Part shown: piece by piece, positions 1-13,010 of the stretch
Numbering within the stretch: position 1 is the first letter of the stretch
How the letters are laid out: each line of letters begins with the position of its first letter
Assembly (NCBI RefSeq): GCF_902150065.1
Contig: NC_043987.1
Span: 26,589,487-26,653,486, forward strand
Direction of reading: 5' to 3'
Length of the DNA stretch: 64,000 bases
Origin: Myripristis murdjan
Taxonomy: Eukaryota > Chordata > Actinopteri > Holocentriformes > Holocentridae
Notes under the pieces: generated by a model
What the model was told of the DNA's origin: nothing
The model's input: only the letters and a program-made list of their open reading frames with translations
Databases searched by the model: none
Program-made: the position numbers and the translations under genes

Positions 1-3000
1 TTTACTGTACGTCTACTTAATTGATATATAGTGTTTTCCATCTCAAATATCAATCTAAATGCAGACTGAAAAAGAAAGCGTCTTTGGCATTTAGGCTTTG
101 ATGCATGATCGCTTCATCCTCCATTCCTATTGTAATAAAATCTGAGTTGTTTTAGTTAATACTGCAATAAATCTACTGTATTTTGGATGTTGAGGCATGA
201 GGCATTCTCATCAATGATCAACCCAAACATACGCAGTTATTACATGTATTTAATTATGCACATTAGCTATGGCTCACACATTGATGTTGCAGTAATTTTG
301 AGGTTCTTGAAATGTGAATTTACTTGGTCTTGTTGAAAACATAACCTTCCTCTTAGTCACATTACATATCTGTCTCGTGAAATGCGCAGCCGGAGTCTTG
401 GAAGTGACCTTCCCCCTGATGGTCTGCGTATTTTCACCTCCTCCTCTCTCTAAACAATTTGTTGTTTCTGCGCCCGCCGTTTCCTGAGGGAGAAGTCGGT
501 GGTCTGCTCCCAGGATCATAATGCTCCAGAACAGATATAAAAGGATCATGCAGGATTTGTGTTCACACCTTGAAATCTACATGGACCTTTATTTAGTGCT
601 CACTACTCAGACAAGGCACTGCACACGTTCGCTACACACCATGACATTCACACATGCCAGTGCATCATTGGGTAAGTGGTACCTGTGTTTTTTTCCTCTC
701 TGTATCATGAATGGTAGTCAGTGTGAGAAACACACTCTACTGCAAAAGACATGAAAATCCAGGATATTAAACATCTGTTGGAACCACATTTAAATCATTG
801 TTAGATAGCGATTAAATCTGTTTATTGAAAAAAAAGGGGTTATTACACTATTGTAATGGGTGTTGCAACACACTGTAATCACTTCACATGTGGGTTTTAT
901 ATATGAATACAACACATTCATGCAAACACACTCCTTCCAGTGCCCTTGTCGTGACTGCGTGAGTTTTGCTTGGCCTAAACCATCATCAGAGGAGCTGCAG
1001 CTTAATCCTTTTAATAAGAGAGTGTATCAAGGCTTTGTAAGCAAACAACCTAGGCCATTGAATAGAACCCAACTGCACATCTATTATGGCTAATCAACCT
1101 GAATAGATGGACATTGGGGTCCACAAAGCGCTGAGATTAAACCCAGCGGGCAGCAGAGACAAACAATACATGGCATTGGAGCTAATATACAGACACAAAC
1201 AAATCAGAGGCGATATTATTTTTGTGCTGATTACTTGTTTGTCTCTTTACGTGACGACTGATGTTTTCAGATAATGAGTTTACATTTGCAAAGACAGTTG
1301 TTTATAAGGCAGGCCATGTCTAGACTTCAAATAAAAACGTTAAAGGCGTGCTGCCAATGTGTATATCCAGAATTTTTTTGTCTTGTTTCCATTTCGTATG
1401 ATTTTATGGAAGTGATACACAGAATTGTGTTTACACATTATTTAAAACATAAGCTCATCATTAACTGCGATTCCCCTTAAAACTCATTCTAAGACTACAC
1501 TAAATATAGAGCAAGCTTTTAAATTGCATTCCTCTTCTTTTGGGGGGATTAAAGCCCAAGGGATGCTATTTATGAGGAAAGTGGTGGTAAAGAATATAAA
1601 CAAAAACCAGCCTTCAGATGAATGCCCAAAGATGAAGAGGATCTGCAGACTGAGACGGGTTAAGCAGCACAGCTACCTGCTGCTCTGTTATGCTGCCTTG
1701 TACTGTGCCTTTAACTGTGTGCTGTTTAGCGGAAATGGCATTTTTAATCTTTGTTGAAATGAAATCTGAACCCTGGAAAAGAACTTTCGCTTTTAAACCT
1801 CATAAAAAGTAGTTGTTGTTGATGTTTGGCTTTTTGGGGGGAAAGATTTCTTCCATACACAAACAATCCAGAGTATGTGGCTCTGCTGAAGTGTGGCTTT
1901 TTACTTCGTCGCACTTGAGACATTGATTTTTGTTTCTGCACATTAGGTCAAAAGCCTGTGGCGACATTAACTACACACTAACACATTAAAACTAATAACA
2001 ACACATTAATTACACTTACATTTCAGACATTAGCTGATGCTCTTAATAAGATCATGGCGATGAGTGCAACAAGCAGAATAAAGTTAAATGAAGAAGTGCA
2101 AAGGGGAGAGCCTCAGCACCCAGACAGCAAATGTTCCCGTTATGACTTGCTCACTTAGATCACACATCTACAGGCTGCGGTTTGCCCCTTTGGTTTCACT
2201 GTTGGTCGGCATCGACTTTGAAACGAACATTAAATCTGACATTAATTTGATTAAATACAACAGCGTGGACATAATTGTGTTACGGACAGAACAAGAGCTC
2301 TTCAGTAGGCCAATCTGTCTGCGTCGACTGCAGATGGAATCCGGTAGGCCTAATTGGCTACATACAGCCTAATCAGACTTGCTGGATTGTCTTGTTTAAC
2401 ATTTTATCCCCATCCTTGTATCAATTTTCAACTAAATTAGCCTGGTCCACCAGAGATGTAGCAGAATTAGGCAGGGGAGGAGGAGGGGCCGCTTTCTCTG
2501 CTCATCACCGTGACAGTGTCTGCCACAGTGGCGGCTGCACAGAGTATCACATGTGATTCAGAGGCAAAATAGTTTTGGTAAACACTGAGATCTTGTGTGA
2601 TGTTATGCATGCCCTACATGCTTCAGGAGAGCAATGTGGTCCTGCATCATTTCAGCACAGACATATTCAGAGAGGCTATACTGCCCCCTAGGCCAGGCTC
2701 CTTGTAACACACATCCATATCCGCTGAATAACGCCTTCCCTCTGCACCATACACCGACTGTAGAAGCGATTAGAGGCAACATCCTGATATTCAGTTGCCG
2801 CCCTTTTTTTCAGAATCCACTTCTCAGTTCTATCAAGCCTCAAAAATCCCTGTTTTATCCCTTCTCTGGCTCATCCGCTTTTCCTTATCATCTCCTCCTT
2901 CTTTGTGATCAGTACAGTTTATAAAGGAATCAATAAGAGTTAAGTCACATGGACAGATATTTGATGAGATTTTATTCCAGGGGCAATCATGGTGGGGAAA

Positions 3001-3134
3001 TGTTTGATGGTGTTGATTTAGGGTCTTGAATTGCAAGAAATGTAGGGAGATTGTAGTGATAAGAGTCAAATCTGTTATCAGAATAGTTTTTTCTTATATA
3101 TATATAAAAAAGGGATGATTTCTGATTAATTGCA

Positions 3135-3235
3135 GTGAAAGTAAGGCTGCCCCAGGGTTGCTGGGGACGCCCTCCAGGACCCCTCTGGACATCCAGAGAC
3201 CGCACTTTGAAAACCACTGACCTCAGCCACTGACA
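3135..3235 (-). repeat. hAT-like transposon terminal relic
   Basis: Read on the minus strand, this stretch begins with GTCAGTGGTTTTCAAA and runs into a string of short CCC/GGG blocks. That resembles the ends of old non-autonomous hAT elements (AGCAGTGGTTTTCAA type) common in vertebrates. No transposase is visible. The family call rests on remembered terminal motifs only. Confidence 0.4.
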
Positions 3236-3295
3236 GTACTGGAGACAGTGGAGGGATGGGCGATATAAAAGGCTGAGACGGAAGGGAATAGGAGG

Positions 3296-3670
3296 ATGGT
3301 AAGTGCGAGCTGTCTGAGTGGAGATGACGAGGAGAGAGGAAAGTTGCCTTGGCTGTGGGCAGATGCTGGTTGCAGTGCCAGCTGGTGGGGGGTGGGCCCA
3401 CCTGTCTCTGGCTCTCCCCGTCTCCCTCTCCTCTGCCGTGGAGAAAGCGACAGATGGAGTCCGAAGGTTCTGCTCAGGTCCCTGCGCCGCTCCTCCAGTC
3501 TGTCCATCCCTGGCCTCCTCCGACGCAAGGGCGCCGAGCCAAGGGAACATGGGGACGGAGCCCGGCCCCCGGCCCTCCCTCGCCGCAGGGGTCAACTGCT
3601 TACAGAGAGGGGTCGCCCCACCGCCTCCTCGCCCACAAACCCTCTGCTGCCTCCTCGTGGATGTAAGCAA
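3296..3670 (+). other. GC-rich island, open in several frames; possible exon
   Basis: A GC-rich block in AT-rich surroundings that is open in several frames on both strands. On the plus strand a pyrimidine-rich tract precedes a CAG at about 3451 and a GTAAGC lies at about 3662, so a single exon of about 210 bp could be drawn. The most protein-like frame contains RSLRRSSSLSIPGLLRRK, rich in basic-Ser sites. I recognise no family, and openness in many frames is expected from high GC alone. It could equally be a CpG island or a conserved element. Confidence 0.2.
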
Positions 3671-3848
3671 AAATTGCATTTCCACTTTGATGTCTTGGCT
3701 GAGTGAAGGCATTTTTTTATTCAGACAAAATATGCCCTCCCAAGGTCTCTCAAGGATGGCAGCTTTGAAATTATCAGGACTGGAGGCTACATGTCAGCCT
3801 GCTCATTTTTCACACTCACTCCACTGAAACTCACTGAAGAGTGAGAGC

Positions 3849-3850
<2 letters not shown>

Positions 3851-3902
<52 letters not shown>
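3851..3902. repeat. (GA)n microsatellite, 26 units
   Basis: Uninterrupted GA dinucleotide run of about 52 bp. Confidence 0.97.
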
Positions 3903-3906
<4 letters not shown>

Positions 3907-5844
3907 GTATCGGTGATGTTGCACATATTGATGTGAAATTGTATTGTCCCAAAGGAGTGCTTTAGATGTATATGGCATGTGTGCTGGGTAACAGCATGAT
4001 GAGCAAACAGTCGTGCTGCAAGGTGGGGGGGTCACTGGGTGATGTCAAAACCGCAAAGTGAAAAAGTCCATCGCTGGGAGGCCTGGTGACCTCGGTGTCA
4101 CTGGTCCTGTTGCAAATCAATGCACAGGGTCTCTGCAGAAGCCCAGAGACCTCATCAGGGATCCTGTAAGGAGTAGCCACCCTAAATCAGGTGCTCTACT
4201 AGACCGACATTCACGGCTGTAATTACTGGTGGCGAAAGAGATTTGTTCTGAGGAGAGTTAGTCAAAATAAATGTGCTTCGTGTAGGAGAAATCCCCAAGA
4301 CCAGACATCTGCTCTTGATTGTGTCGGTTCAGATTTATAAATTCTGCCCCGTTCTGGTTTCACCACAGTCGGCCTTGGTAGTGTGGGTGTCTGTGTTCAT
4401 TAAAAGCATAGCAGAATTATGACTAAGGTCCTCTCTCTTACAGCAGCATAACTGGGTTGTTTCTCCTCCCAGCAGCCCACGCTGCTCCCAGAGGTACCTT
4501 TAGAGCACATTAATGGATCCTCTGCTATTCAGGAGGAAAGTTACAGTTGTAGCAAAAGCTTCCTCTCAGCACTAAAGAAATAGGCCCAACTCCCATGCCA
4601 GTTATTGATATTTAAATACCAGACTTCTTGGATCTGGAAATTCACTCTATGTAGTGACAGTGCCCTCCTTCAGGCTGTAGCTCTAAAGAGTGACTGAGTT
4701 TACGATTCAAAGAGGACCTGGAGCCCGATGGGAGAGCCAGCGCGCCTTGACGACTCTCTGATGCACCGTAGTGTATCATGGGAGGTCGGTGACGGAGCCT
4801 GGTGGCATCTGAGGACATGATGGGATACTGACTTAAGGGTTTCTTGTACTGGCTTTTAGGTTTGTTCTTTCTCAACCTTCCGGTATGGTAATACATTGGC
4901 TCAATGGAATAGTCTAGAGACTTTCTGACTGCATGAAAAACGAAATAGATTATCTACTGGCCTGAAGATTTCGGCAGTGAAAACATTAAAAACTTTGGAA
5001 TGTGTAAAGGCAGTCAGTCGAACGGTTTAGTATTATCTAGACAAAGGCTCTCAATTATCACCGAACATGAAATGAATCTAAAGAGACCGCTTTTCGCAAA
5101 ATAATCAAGCCATTATCATTCATGACTCAATCACAGTGGAAATTACCAAGAGACTGTGCTAGAGCCCAGCCGAGGAGGAGAGAGTGACGTGAGGAAACAA
5201 AAGGGCAGGCAGTCTGGTGGCATGGGTAATAATGTCCAGTTTGTGGCTCTGCTGGGACAAGTGCTCATGGGCATCAGTGGGGTACAGCAACATAGGGGCA
5301 CTCTGCCATACCGGAGCCTGGGTAAATCCAAAATTAAATTAAATTTTTTGTCATTATAATGGAGAGCAGAGTCCCAGCAAAAATGGCCAACTATCTATTT
5401 GGAGGGCATATCTGAAAGAAATCACATCAGGGGAGCATTCAGGACCAATGTTCCTTCTACGCTTTGTGCTTTTGGCCAGCTACATCTAATAATGCATCAC
5501 ACTGACAAAATAATAATGTCTTATCAGTCATCAGTCATTGTTTCACTTTGTCCCTAAAAAAATTAAGCTGATATAAGTAGATTCGGAAGTTTTGGCGATA
5601 AATTCTACAAGATGCAGGAACTTTGCCATAGCATAGAGTTTTGTGAAATGATGCATGGGGAACCAAAAGAGGTAAACAGACCAGTACCAGAAACAATGTT
5701 GTCTGCATCAGAACCAAAGGTGCAGCAAAGTCTAATGCCATTAGTCACCAAAACTTAAAAAAAAAAAAAACTGCTTTTATTAGCTAAATTTCTCAGGATG
5801 AAGAGGAGCAATGACCAAGAGACTGAAGGAATTATTTAGATGTA

Positions 5845-5990
5845 ATACAATTTAGGGCATTTAGCTGACATGCTCAACCAGGGCAACTTATAATAGGTTC
5901 GCAGGCTGTTGCACAGTGCCTTGCTCAAGGGCAGGTTGACAGGACACATGATGGTAGATGGACACAATATGGGCTGTTGCTGGACTTTTA
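5845..5990 (+). repeat. Dispersed fish repeat relic
   Basis: Contains the signature GGGCATTTAGCTGACATGCT followed about 60 bp later by CTTGCTCAAGGGCAG. Together these mark a short interspersed repeat seen many times in fish genomes. A related copy is at 7225-7400, and fragments lie near 2020 and 36325. The class (SINE or DNA element) cannot be settled by eye. Confidence 0.5.
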
Positions 5991-6149
5991 TCTGGGGCTC
6001 CCTGACACTCATTTATTTAGCACAGACACCAACAGGTTAGAAGGGGCTGTAGGTTTTGATTTGATTGTGCTTAGATCATTACCAGATAATGCACAGTTGG
6101 TGTTTGAACGGTTCCTCTCAGTGTTTGGCTGAGCATTTGGCTGGTGTTT

Positions 6150-6640
6150 GTTTGGTGATCAGATGAATGTTTTGATGGATATTATGTTTAAATGGTGTTT
6201 AGATTGTGTTTGGATAGAGTTTAGGTGGGTGTTTAGGTAGAGCATAGATATATGTTAGTTTTTCGATGGGTGTTTGGATCGTGTTTGGGTGTTTGTTGTG
6301 CAGGTTTTTAGATGGTGCTTCGATGGTGTTTGGATTTTGTTCGGATCTTGTTTGGATAGTGTTTGGGTGTTTGTTGTGCAGGTGTTTAGTCGGTGTTTCG
6401 ATGGTGTTTGGATCTCGTTTGGGCGGTGTGGGTGTTTGCTGTACTGTTGTTTGGATAGTGTATGGAGGCAGTGGTCGGTGGTGTCTGAATATGTTGTTTG
6501 GGCAGTGTTTGGACGGTGTTTAAATCACGCTTGGATGGTGTTTGGGGGCTTGTTGTATGGGTGTTTGGATAGCATGTGGAGACGGTGGTTGGTGGTGTCT
6601 GGATATGTTGTTTGGACAGTGTGTGGATGGAGTGTGGTTG
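6150..6640 (+). repeat. Degenerate G/T-rich tandem repeat tract
   Basis: About 490 bp built from degenerate GGTGTTTGGAT-like words with longer repeated blocks (GTGTTTGGGTGTTTGTTGTGCAGG occurs twice, about 80 bp apart). The plus strand is strongly G and T biased with very little C. The repetitive open frames it creates (Val/Phe/Gly/Cys-rich) are by-products of the repeat, not a gene. Confidence 0.75.
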
Positions 6641-6649
6641 CTGGTGTCA

Positions 6650-7015
6650 GCGTGGCTCTAATCAGCTGCTGGCAAGCGGAAGAGCGGGCGGTCTCTCCCC
6701 GCGGCGGCACCCCGGGTCGGAAGCCGGTTTGAAGTTTAATGATGCCAGCTGCCAGCTCCGCCAGGCTGTGAGCACTAACGAGCTGGCACCAGTGGCGGCT
6801 CGGGCCGCGGCGGCAGCACCTGGAAATGTAGCACACGTTTCTGAGGGGCGGGGCTCCACCAGGGCTGTCGAGGGGCCTGCTGGAGACCCAGGACAGCACC
6901 GAGAGGCCCGGATCTCTTTGAAGAGCGCCCCAATTTCCATATTTCATTACGCACTGCTGACTGACAAGGCCCAGCCAGATGTTCTATTTTCAGCTATTTA
7001 AATTTTGACCTGCTT
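6650..7015. other. GC-rich block, candidate conserved non-coding element
   Basis: The sequence changes sharply from the G/T repeat to a complex GC-rich block ending in an AT-rich shoulder with ATTTCATTACGCACT. Frames are open on both strands, but none gives a recognisable domain and no splice pattern is convincing. The compositional contrast and lack of repeat structure are what would be expected of a regulatory element. Cross-species alignment would decide. Confidence 0.2.
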
Positions 7016-7224
7016 TCCTACCATGGATGCATAAAGAAAAAAAAATAGATTTAATCAAAACACAGATGCCAAGGATGATGGGAACTTGGAAGTGGTGTGT
7101 CTGCCAGTTTTTGTCATCATTCTCCATGCCTTTCCATCCAAATAAGGGTGTTGAGAGAAGATTTTCACACAGAGCATTGCTGCCATTTAACTTAATCAGA
7201 GGATGAATTTCCATTTTCACATTT

Positions 7225-7400
7225 CAGGCATTTGGCTGACACTCTTATCTAAAGTGATTTGCAATGAGTGACTGACCAGGTAGGGCTTTAGTGTCTTGCT
7301 CAAGGACACCTTGACACATTGGTTGCTGCAGAAATAAAACTCAAGACCTTGCCTCTAATTGAGACGCTCCCTCACACCACCAGGCCAACCTGCTGCTGAG
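7225..7400 (+). repeat. Dispersed fish repeat relic
   Basis: GGCTGACACTCTTATCTAAA followed by TGCTCAAGGACACCTTGACA gives the same signature pair as the copy at 5845-5990, with the fuller 3' portion (ACTCAAGACC ... CACACCACCAGGCCAACC). No coding content. Confidence 0.55.
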
Positions 7401-8287
7401 GTGTGAGTGATGCATGCCTGGAAACACTACATAAAGCATGCACACGCCGCCTTTTTGTCCCTGAGATATCGGGGATGATTAATTCTAGTGGTATTCTTCT
7501 TGAAATGGCTGTTAAATTGCAGTGTCCGTACTCAATCCCTCACTCAAAAATACATCGACAACCCTGACCTTTCTTGTGCGTCTGCCGCAAATGGCACTTT
7601 GTCATCCTTAGTGAGCAAACTCAAGGATCAATTTGATTGTGTTGAAATAAAACATCGAGAGACGGACTCCCTCCCGCCCACGTTTTCGCTTGCTCTGTAA
7701 AAGAGGGGAAGAATGAGACAGCATGAGAGAGGAAGACAAGAGGGAAGAATGACAAAGAAAGAAACAAAGGACAACAGAGGAGTAACTACAGGCTTAAGAC
7801 TAAATGGTGAGAAAATAAGAAGCACTCTGTGAGAATCTGTGGTAGAAAGGCATTTCGTTGTCACTGAACACAGCTCACAGCACGGATGGGGAATCAGTTT
7901 GTTCCTCCAGTTAACACATCCCTCAGTGTGTGTGTGTGTGCGTGTGTGCATGTGTGTGTCTGAATGGAAAGAGAGAGGTAATCGGGAGGTAACTGAGGCA
8001 CTCTGGGCGCAGCACTGCCACAGAGATAAATGTAGATCACACACATCACTGTTTACTCTCTCGTGGTGGGACACTGAGACAGAGCCAGCTTACCGTTCAG
8101 CTTTACATATTTCTGTTTGAAATATGTGTGGAATAAATAAATAAGGAGGGTGTGCTTTGTGTGTGGCTGCTGCAGACCCACTGGACTTTGCCATCCTGCA
8201 CAGAACCCCAGTCCAAACACAAACTAGACATATATATATTGTAATGGTGGATTTCTACTCTAAATGCACTCATAAATCACTAGCAAT

Positions 8288-8289
<2 letters not shown>

Positions 8290-8349
<60 letters not shown>
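8290..8349. repeat. (GATA)n microsatellite
   Basis: About 15 perfect GATA units. Confidence 0.97.
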
Positions 8350-8578
8350 TATGTTACTTGTTTTTTTTTTTCTGTCCATGCCTGTGACACAGAATGCACT
8401 GGAGAAAATTTAATCTGCAATCTGTGACAGTGAAAACAGGCATTTTCAGTCCATATCTGCCAGATACAAGAGATGGCGATAAGGTGACATAATCTATCAA
8501 TTTAGTGACAAGATGTTAAGTGTGTAAGAGATATCACTGGCAGTAACAGCCCCGGGTATGTGGTGCAGTAGGATAACA

Positions 8579-8589
8579 TCTGTGTGTGC

Positions 8590-8640
<51 letters not shown>
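8579..8640. repeat. (GT)n microsatellite
   Basis: About 62 bp of GT dinucleotides with two early GC interruptions. Confidence 0.97.
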
Positions 8641-8641
<1 letters not shown>

Positions 8642-9124
8642 TGCTGAAGTCTGTGATCGCTGATAGTGAGGATAGGAGCTGTGTGAAAAGGGAAAGAGTG
8701 GTGGACAGAGAGCTGCTACAATCCATCTGGGCTTTCTCCAGTTAAGAGGAAAAAGTATCTATTCACAAAGATTTCTTATGCTTAACAACTTAAATGCAAC
8801 ATCCCACTACTCTCTTTAATTAAGATTCTGTCTTGTCGATATTTATCCTTCCTCCTTCGGGCAACTTTCACTCAAGTCACTGTTGAAATTTTCTTGATGT
8901 CTCGTTTCTGTCGCTCAGCCAGTTGGTGGTTGGTTTGTTGGTTTGTCTGGTGTGGGGAGTGATGTGTCTGTCACGGCGTCACGTTTCATCAACAATCTTT
9001 TGTGTTTCCCGCCGCACATGACATAAAGATAGATGGTTTTGACAGGAAAAACCTGCTCAGGGCTCTCTGCAGAGACTCAGGTTGGGATTCAGTCCGTGTT
9101 CTCACAGCATCACGGGTTCAAGTT

Positions 9125-9555
9125 AGGGCTGAGCAATATGGTTAAAAAAAAATTATATTGTTATTATTTTGACTGTCAGATATTGTGATTGCAATATGAT
9201 TCTCAATTTTAGTGGGATTGGCCATTTTTGCCTTGTATTTTTTTATTTAAAAAAACTGTCAAAATGATGATGATGTGATTTCTGCTGAGGTCTGTGCCAA
9301 ACAAACATGTTTTTTTTGTTGTTGTTGTTGTTGTTTTTATGTCTGAAGAAGAAAATTTGTAAGCCAGGCATCTCTGTAGTACCACAAAATATATATTTTT
9401 ATCCCATTTATTATCATATTTTGTCACACATTGTACCTTTATCAAAATGAATAGATAAAAATAAAGTTAAAAACACACCTGCTGTGGTTTGCATGCTGCT
9501 CTTGCTCCATATTGCAGTTGTGATAATATTTCAATTAATTACTCAAGCCCAGTTC
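9125..9555 (+). repeat. Non-autonomous DNA transposon relic
   Basis: Starts with AGGGCTGAGCAATATGG and ends with ATTTCAATTAATTACTCAAGCCC. The ends are loosely inverted (GGGCT(T)GAG on both). The GGGCTGxGCAATATGG start recurs at 41590, so this is a family. The interior is AT-rich and without coding potential, as in old hAT-like MITEs. Family name uncertain. Confidence 0.45.
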
Positions 9556-12544
9556 AAGCCCCGCCCACTAACCTTTATCCTCTAAGTTACTTCACGGTAC
9601 CGGAGGAATGAGATGAGATGAAACTCTAATGATGCTTTTAATGAACCCTTGGGAAACGGCACGTTGCAGTTGAATGGTGGTGAGGAAGAGAACCAAATGA
9701 GCCTCCGTGCGGCGTTTTGGGACCAAGCCCGGGCGTCTGATGTTTCCCGGGAGACAAGGTGGACGTCATGTTTACCCATCATCACCCGGTCCAGTGACTG
9801 AACCCCAAGCCCGCATGCCAATCATCAGCCAAATTTCCACTATGACCGCATGAGTCAAAAACTGTTAGCAGAGACATGTGATGTTTGGGAAATGTTTCGT
9901 TTATTTCTTATTAAAAGAGGAAATATTGCTAACATTAAAAATGTATCTATGCATATTTGTATATTTAAACAATAAAAACTGGTATATCATTTGATTAAAT
10001 AAATAAATAAATAAAAAAGTTAAAGTCAGCCCACAAAACTGATTCAAACCAAACTAGACATGAAAATGGAAAAAAAAAAAAAAAAAAAAAGTATGAAGTA
10101 ATCGGGGGGATGAAATTTTTCTGAAATTATAGCTCCAAAACAACAACAAAGGAAAAACAATTTCAGTTTGAAAAAAAAAAAAAAAAAAAAAATCACATTT
10201 TCTCTTTGGTCAAAGCCAAAATGAGAGATGAATACAAAGGTAAACTGAACAAAGCTGTGATGTTACCGTCAATATTCATTATATAAGTATATTCATATTC
10301 TTGAGGCGATTTTTCATGAATGGATCAACTATTTTATTGCAAAGAACAATCACCTCTGCCATTCTTGAACTTAAACATTTCTTTTTCCTATCAACGATGA
10401 ACTTTTTTGATCAATTTCAGGATGAGCAATCCTTGATCAGATCAAACAGAAAATATACATCAATGCATCATTGTGCATCATGATCAATCTGTGCATATGT
10501 ATGAGCTCAGAGGTGCAAAAAGGTAACATCAGCAAGTGCAGTTGGTCATAAGTCCCCCCTATCACACACACACACACACACACACTGAAACTCATGCAGG
10601 CTCTACAAATGCATGTTGCAGCCTTGGGAATTCCATATTAGTATGAATGGTGTGTAATTTTCTGCTCTTCACCGTCTCTGGACAGCGCGACCTCTGGTGT
10701 AACCTTCAGAAGACAATTTGCAGCAGCAGCAGTCGCCTTTGCGCCTCGCCTCGTATTATTTTCCCTCATTATTATTTCACTGTTTCACCGCTGCAAGCAA
10801 GGAAAGGCCGGATTCAACAGCGGGGTCAAAGGTCGGGAGGAGGAGGGCAAAGATGCGGGTCGGACCGCTTCTGCCATTGTGTTCAGCCGACATCCTCAGA
10901 GAATTCCCTGCCACAGAGCCGCTTGACCTGCGAGCCCTGCAGCTGTCACTCACACACGCGGCCCCTCGGTGGAGGATGTTGCAGGAAGAGCCGATGATGA
11001 GCAGAGACCCCCACTTAGAAATGATGAACCAGCTGATTGCTGCAGAGCTTTCATTCAACACACAAGACGCAAAGCATTACACGTCAAAAACCCATAATGC
11101 TCCTCACATCATGTCCCTCAAGCAGCACCTATTAGCCAAAGTGTTTTAAAAATGAATAAATAAATAAATAATAAAGGCACTGCTTACCTCCTGTTGTATC
11201 TAATATAAAACAGCACAAAGCACTTGAGGAATAAAGTCAAAGTTGAATTCATGTCATTTTTATATGATCATGACTATTCATTTCTCGGTCATTATGTGGA
11301 ATATTTAGAGATTTCAATTTTCATATCAGGCCAGCACTCTTACAATATAGTTAATGATGCACAATTCAAACAAATATGTACTTAGTTATTTAATTGATTC
11401 ACTGTGGCCATGGTGTTTGGCCATAGGAAATACATAGCATTCCTTGGTTAACAAAATGACTGACAGGTTTGATCCTCTGCACTGTTAAGGTAACCTTCAG
11501 CTAAAGTTTTCTGCCAAAATGGACACGTGGCTTTTTGCGACTGAATTTTTCATCGATATCAACTATATCTTTTGCTAGTTTTTCCTCATGTGCTGCACTT
11601 GAAAGCTCAAGATTTGACATCATCGTTCACTTTGAACATGTTCATACCGAAAAGTCCACGTGCGACTTCTTTCTGATATGCTAAACTCACACTTTCATCT
11701 CAAACCAAAGGCAAAGATGGACAGCTCCAAACCTACAGTGTCAGCGTAATTTGAGTGGCATCATGCAATAAGAATAACTCTTTTGTTTTCCCTAATTTCT
11801 CAGGACCATCAAAGTGATAATTCACTTATGTGTTTCTTATCACTCTGAAGGGTTCCTAAACATTTAGCCGCCTATCTGGGGATTTTCCAGTGACACAGCA
11901 TGACACTTGCTTTCATTTTTCCTCCATTACGCTGGAAATTATTCAAAACACAGGCATTATTGTTCTGTCATTCGCAAGAGGTTATTTGAAATGATGACAG
12001 TCATTTATAATTCTAAAAAAAAAAAAAAAAAATGCCTGAGTGTTGAGAGTCAAGGCAAGGTGAACATGCTAGAAAAACTTTAATATTCCAGAGTGAAACA
12101 CTGTTGCATAGTACCCAAAGTTTCCTCTCAGCTCAGCTAAGAAAAACACAGCCTTTGAGAGGGTAGGTGAAGATATGGGTTTCTATTCAAACATGAGCGT
12201 CTCCTTGACATTTTCTGCATTGCGTTGGCTGCTCATCCTTGTCGCATTTCTCCCGAGCTGCAGAGATGAACAGCGTGACCTGTTGACATTTACAAACTCA
12301 TCTGGCTGAGAGCGATGGCATTCTATAAGGAGAAACACCTCTGCACCTCCCCCTCTGCAAAGTCCTGCTTCCACCTCTCGGCGTAACACATGAACAAGTT
12401 ATTGCTTTAATCAAATATAAATCAACCTGCGCGCAGTGCCGTGTTATTTTTCCACTCTCACTCCTCCTGTTCGAAAGTCTGTCACTAAGGCATCTTCTGA
12501 CAGCATGGGAACAGCGATGGCAGATGGCTTGGCCTTGCAAACTG

Positions 12545-12740
12545 GAATAAAGACGGGGAAAGCTGCATTACCGAGTCGTCTGGCCAGTAACAGTTGCCAC
12601 CAGAGGGAGCCCACTGTTGTGCTGTGACCGGGCTTAGCGGGTCTCCACCATACATTAAGGCCATGGCCGGCAGCCAAGAATTCAGTGCCATAAACGCAGC
12701 AGCGACAGCCGGGTTAAAGAAGGGCGAAGGCAACATGAGG
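12545..12740 (+). other. Low-repeat GC-rich block, possible exon or conserved element
   Basis: On the plus strand one frame is open from about 12605 and ends AACATGAG followed by GTGAGAG, a good splice donor. It includes residues AMAGSQEFSAINAAATAGLK. The minus frame is also open. I cannot match it to a known protein and see no acceptor that fits well, so this is only a flag for comparison. Confidence 0.15.
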
Positions 12741-13004
12741 TGAGAGCAAGCCCTTCAGAGTTACAGCAGAGTGCAGACCATGACATAACTGAACAGTGTG
12801 TGTGTGTGTGTGTGTGTGGAGGGGTGTCAGTATGGAAATGCCAAGCAGGTATTTGCAGAATACCTCTGAATGAAAATGAGCCAGAAATATGACCTCTAAT
12901 CAAGGACATGGAAAAACAAACAAAAAAAAATGCACGCAAAATGCTGAATAACAAGAAATGAGACGGGCTCTTTTCTCTGTATGGAGGAGAAAAGACTCCT
13001 TTAG

Positions 13005-13010
13005 TTTATT
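13005..13010 (-). terminator. ndufa4: ndufa4 polyadenylation signal
   Basis: AATAAA on the minus strand, 170 bp past the ndufa4 stop codon. It is the first canonical hexamer seen downstream. Confidence 0.7.

Larger units (their letters stand above)
1..12999. other. Long stretch without a supported gene
   Basis: I found no exon chain, known protein, tRNA or rRNA here. The DNA is mostly AT-rich with microsatellites, repeat relics and a G/T-biased tandem tract, each listed separately. Three GC-richer islands (about 3300-3670, 6650-7015 and 10690-11000) could be conserved non-coding elements or single exons of a large gene, but none can be joined to a coding model. The open frames inside them have no recognisable domain. 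ndufa4 begins to the right. The stretch may be intergenic or part of a large intron. Confidence 0.6.

Noticed and set aside
2987-3712. 241-residue minus-strand open frame
   Set aside because: It crosses a hAT-like relic, a GC-rich island and AT-rich DNA without a compositional break, has no recognisable domain, and overlaps other open frames. Openness is explained by local GC content.
6266-6732. Overlapping plus-strand frames rich in Val, Phe, Gly and Cys
   Set aside because: Direct by-product of the G/T tandem repeat. The same repeat is open in more than one frame.
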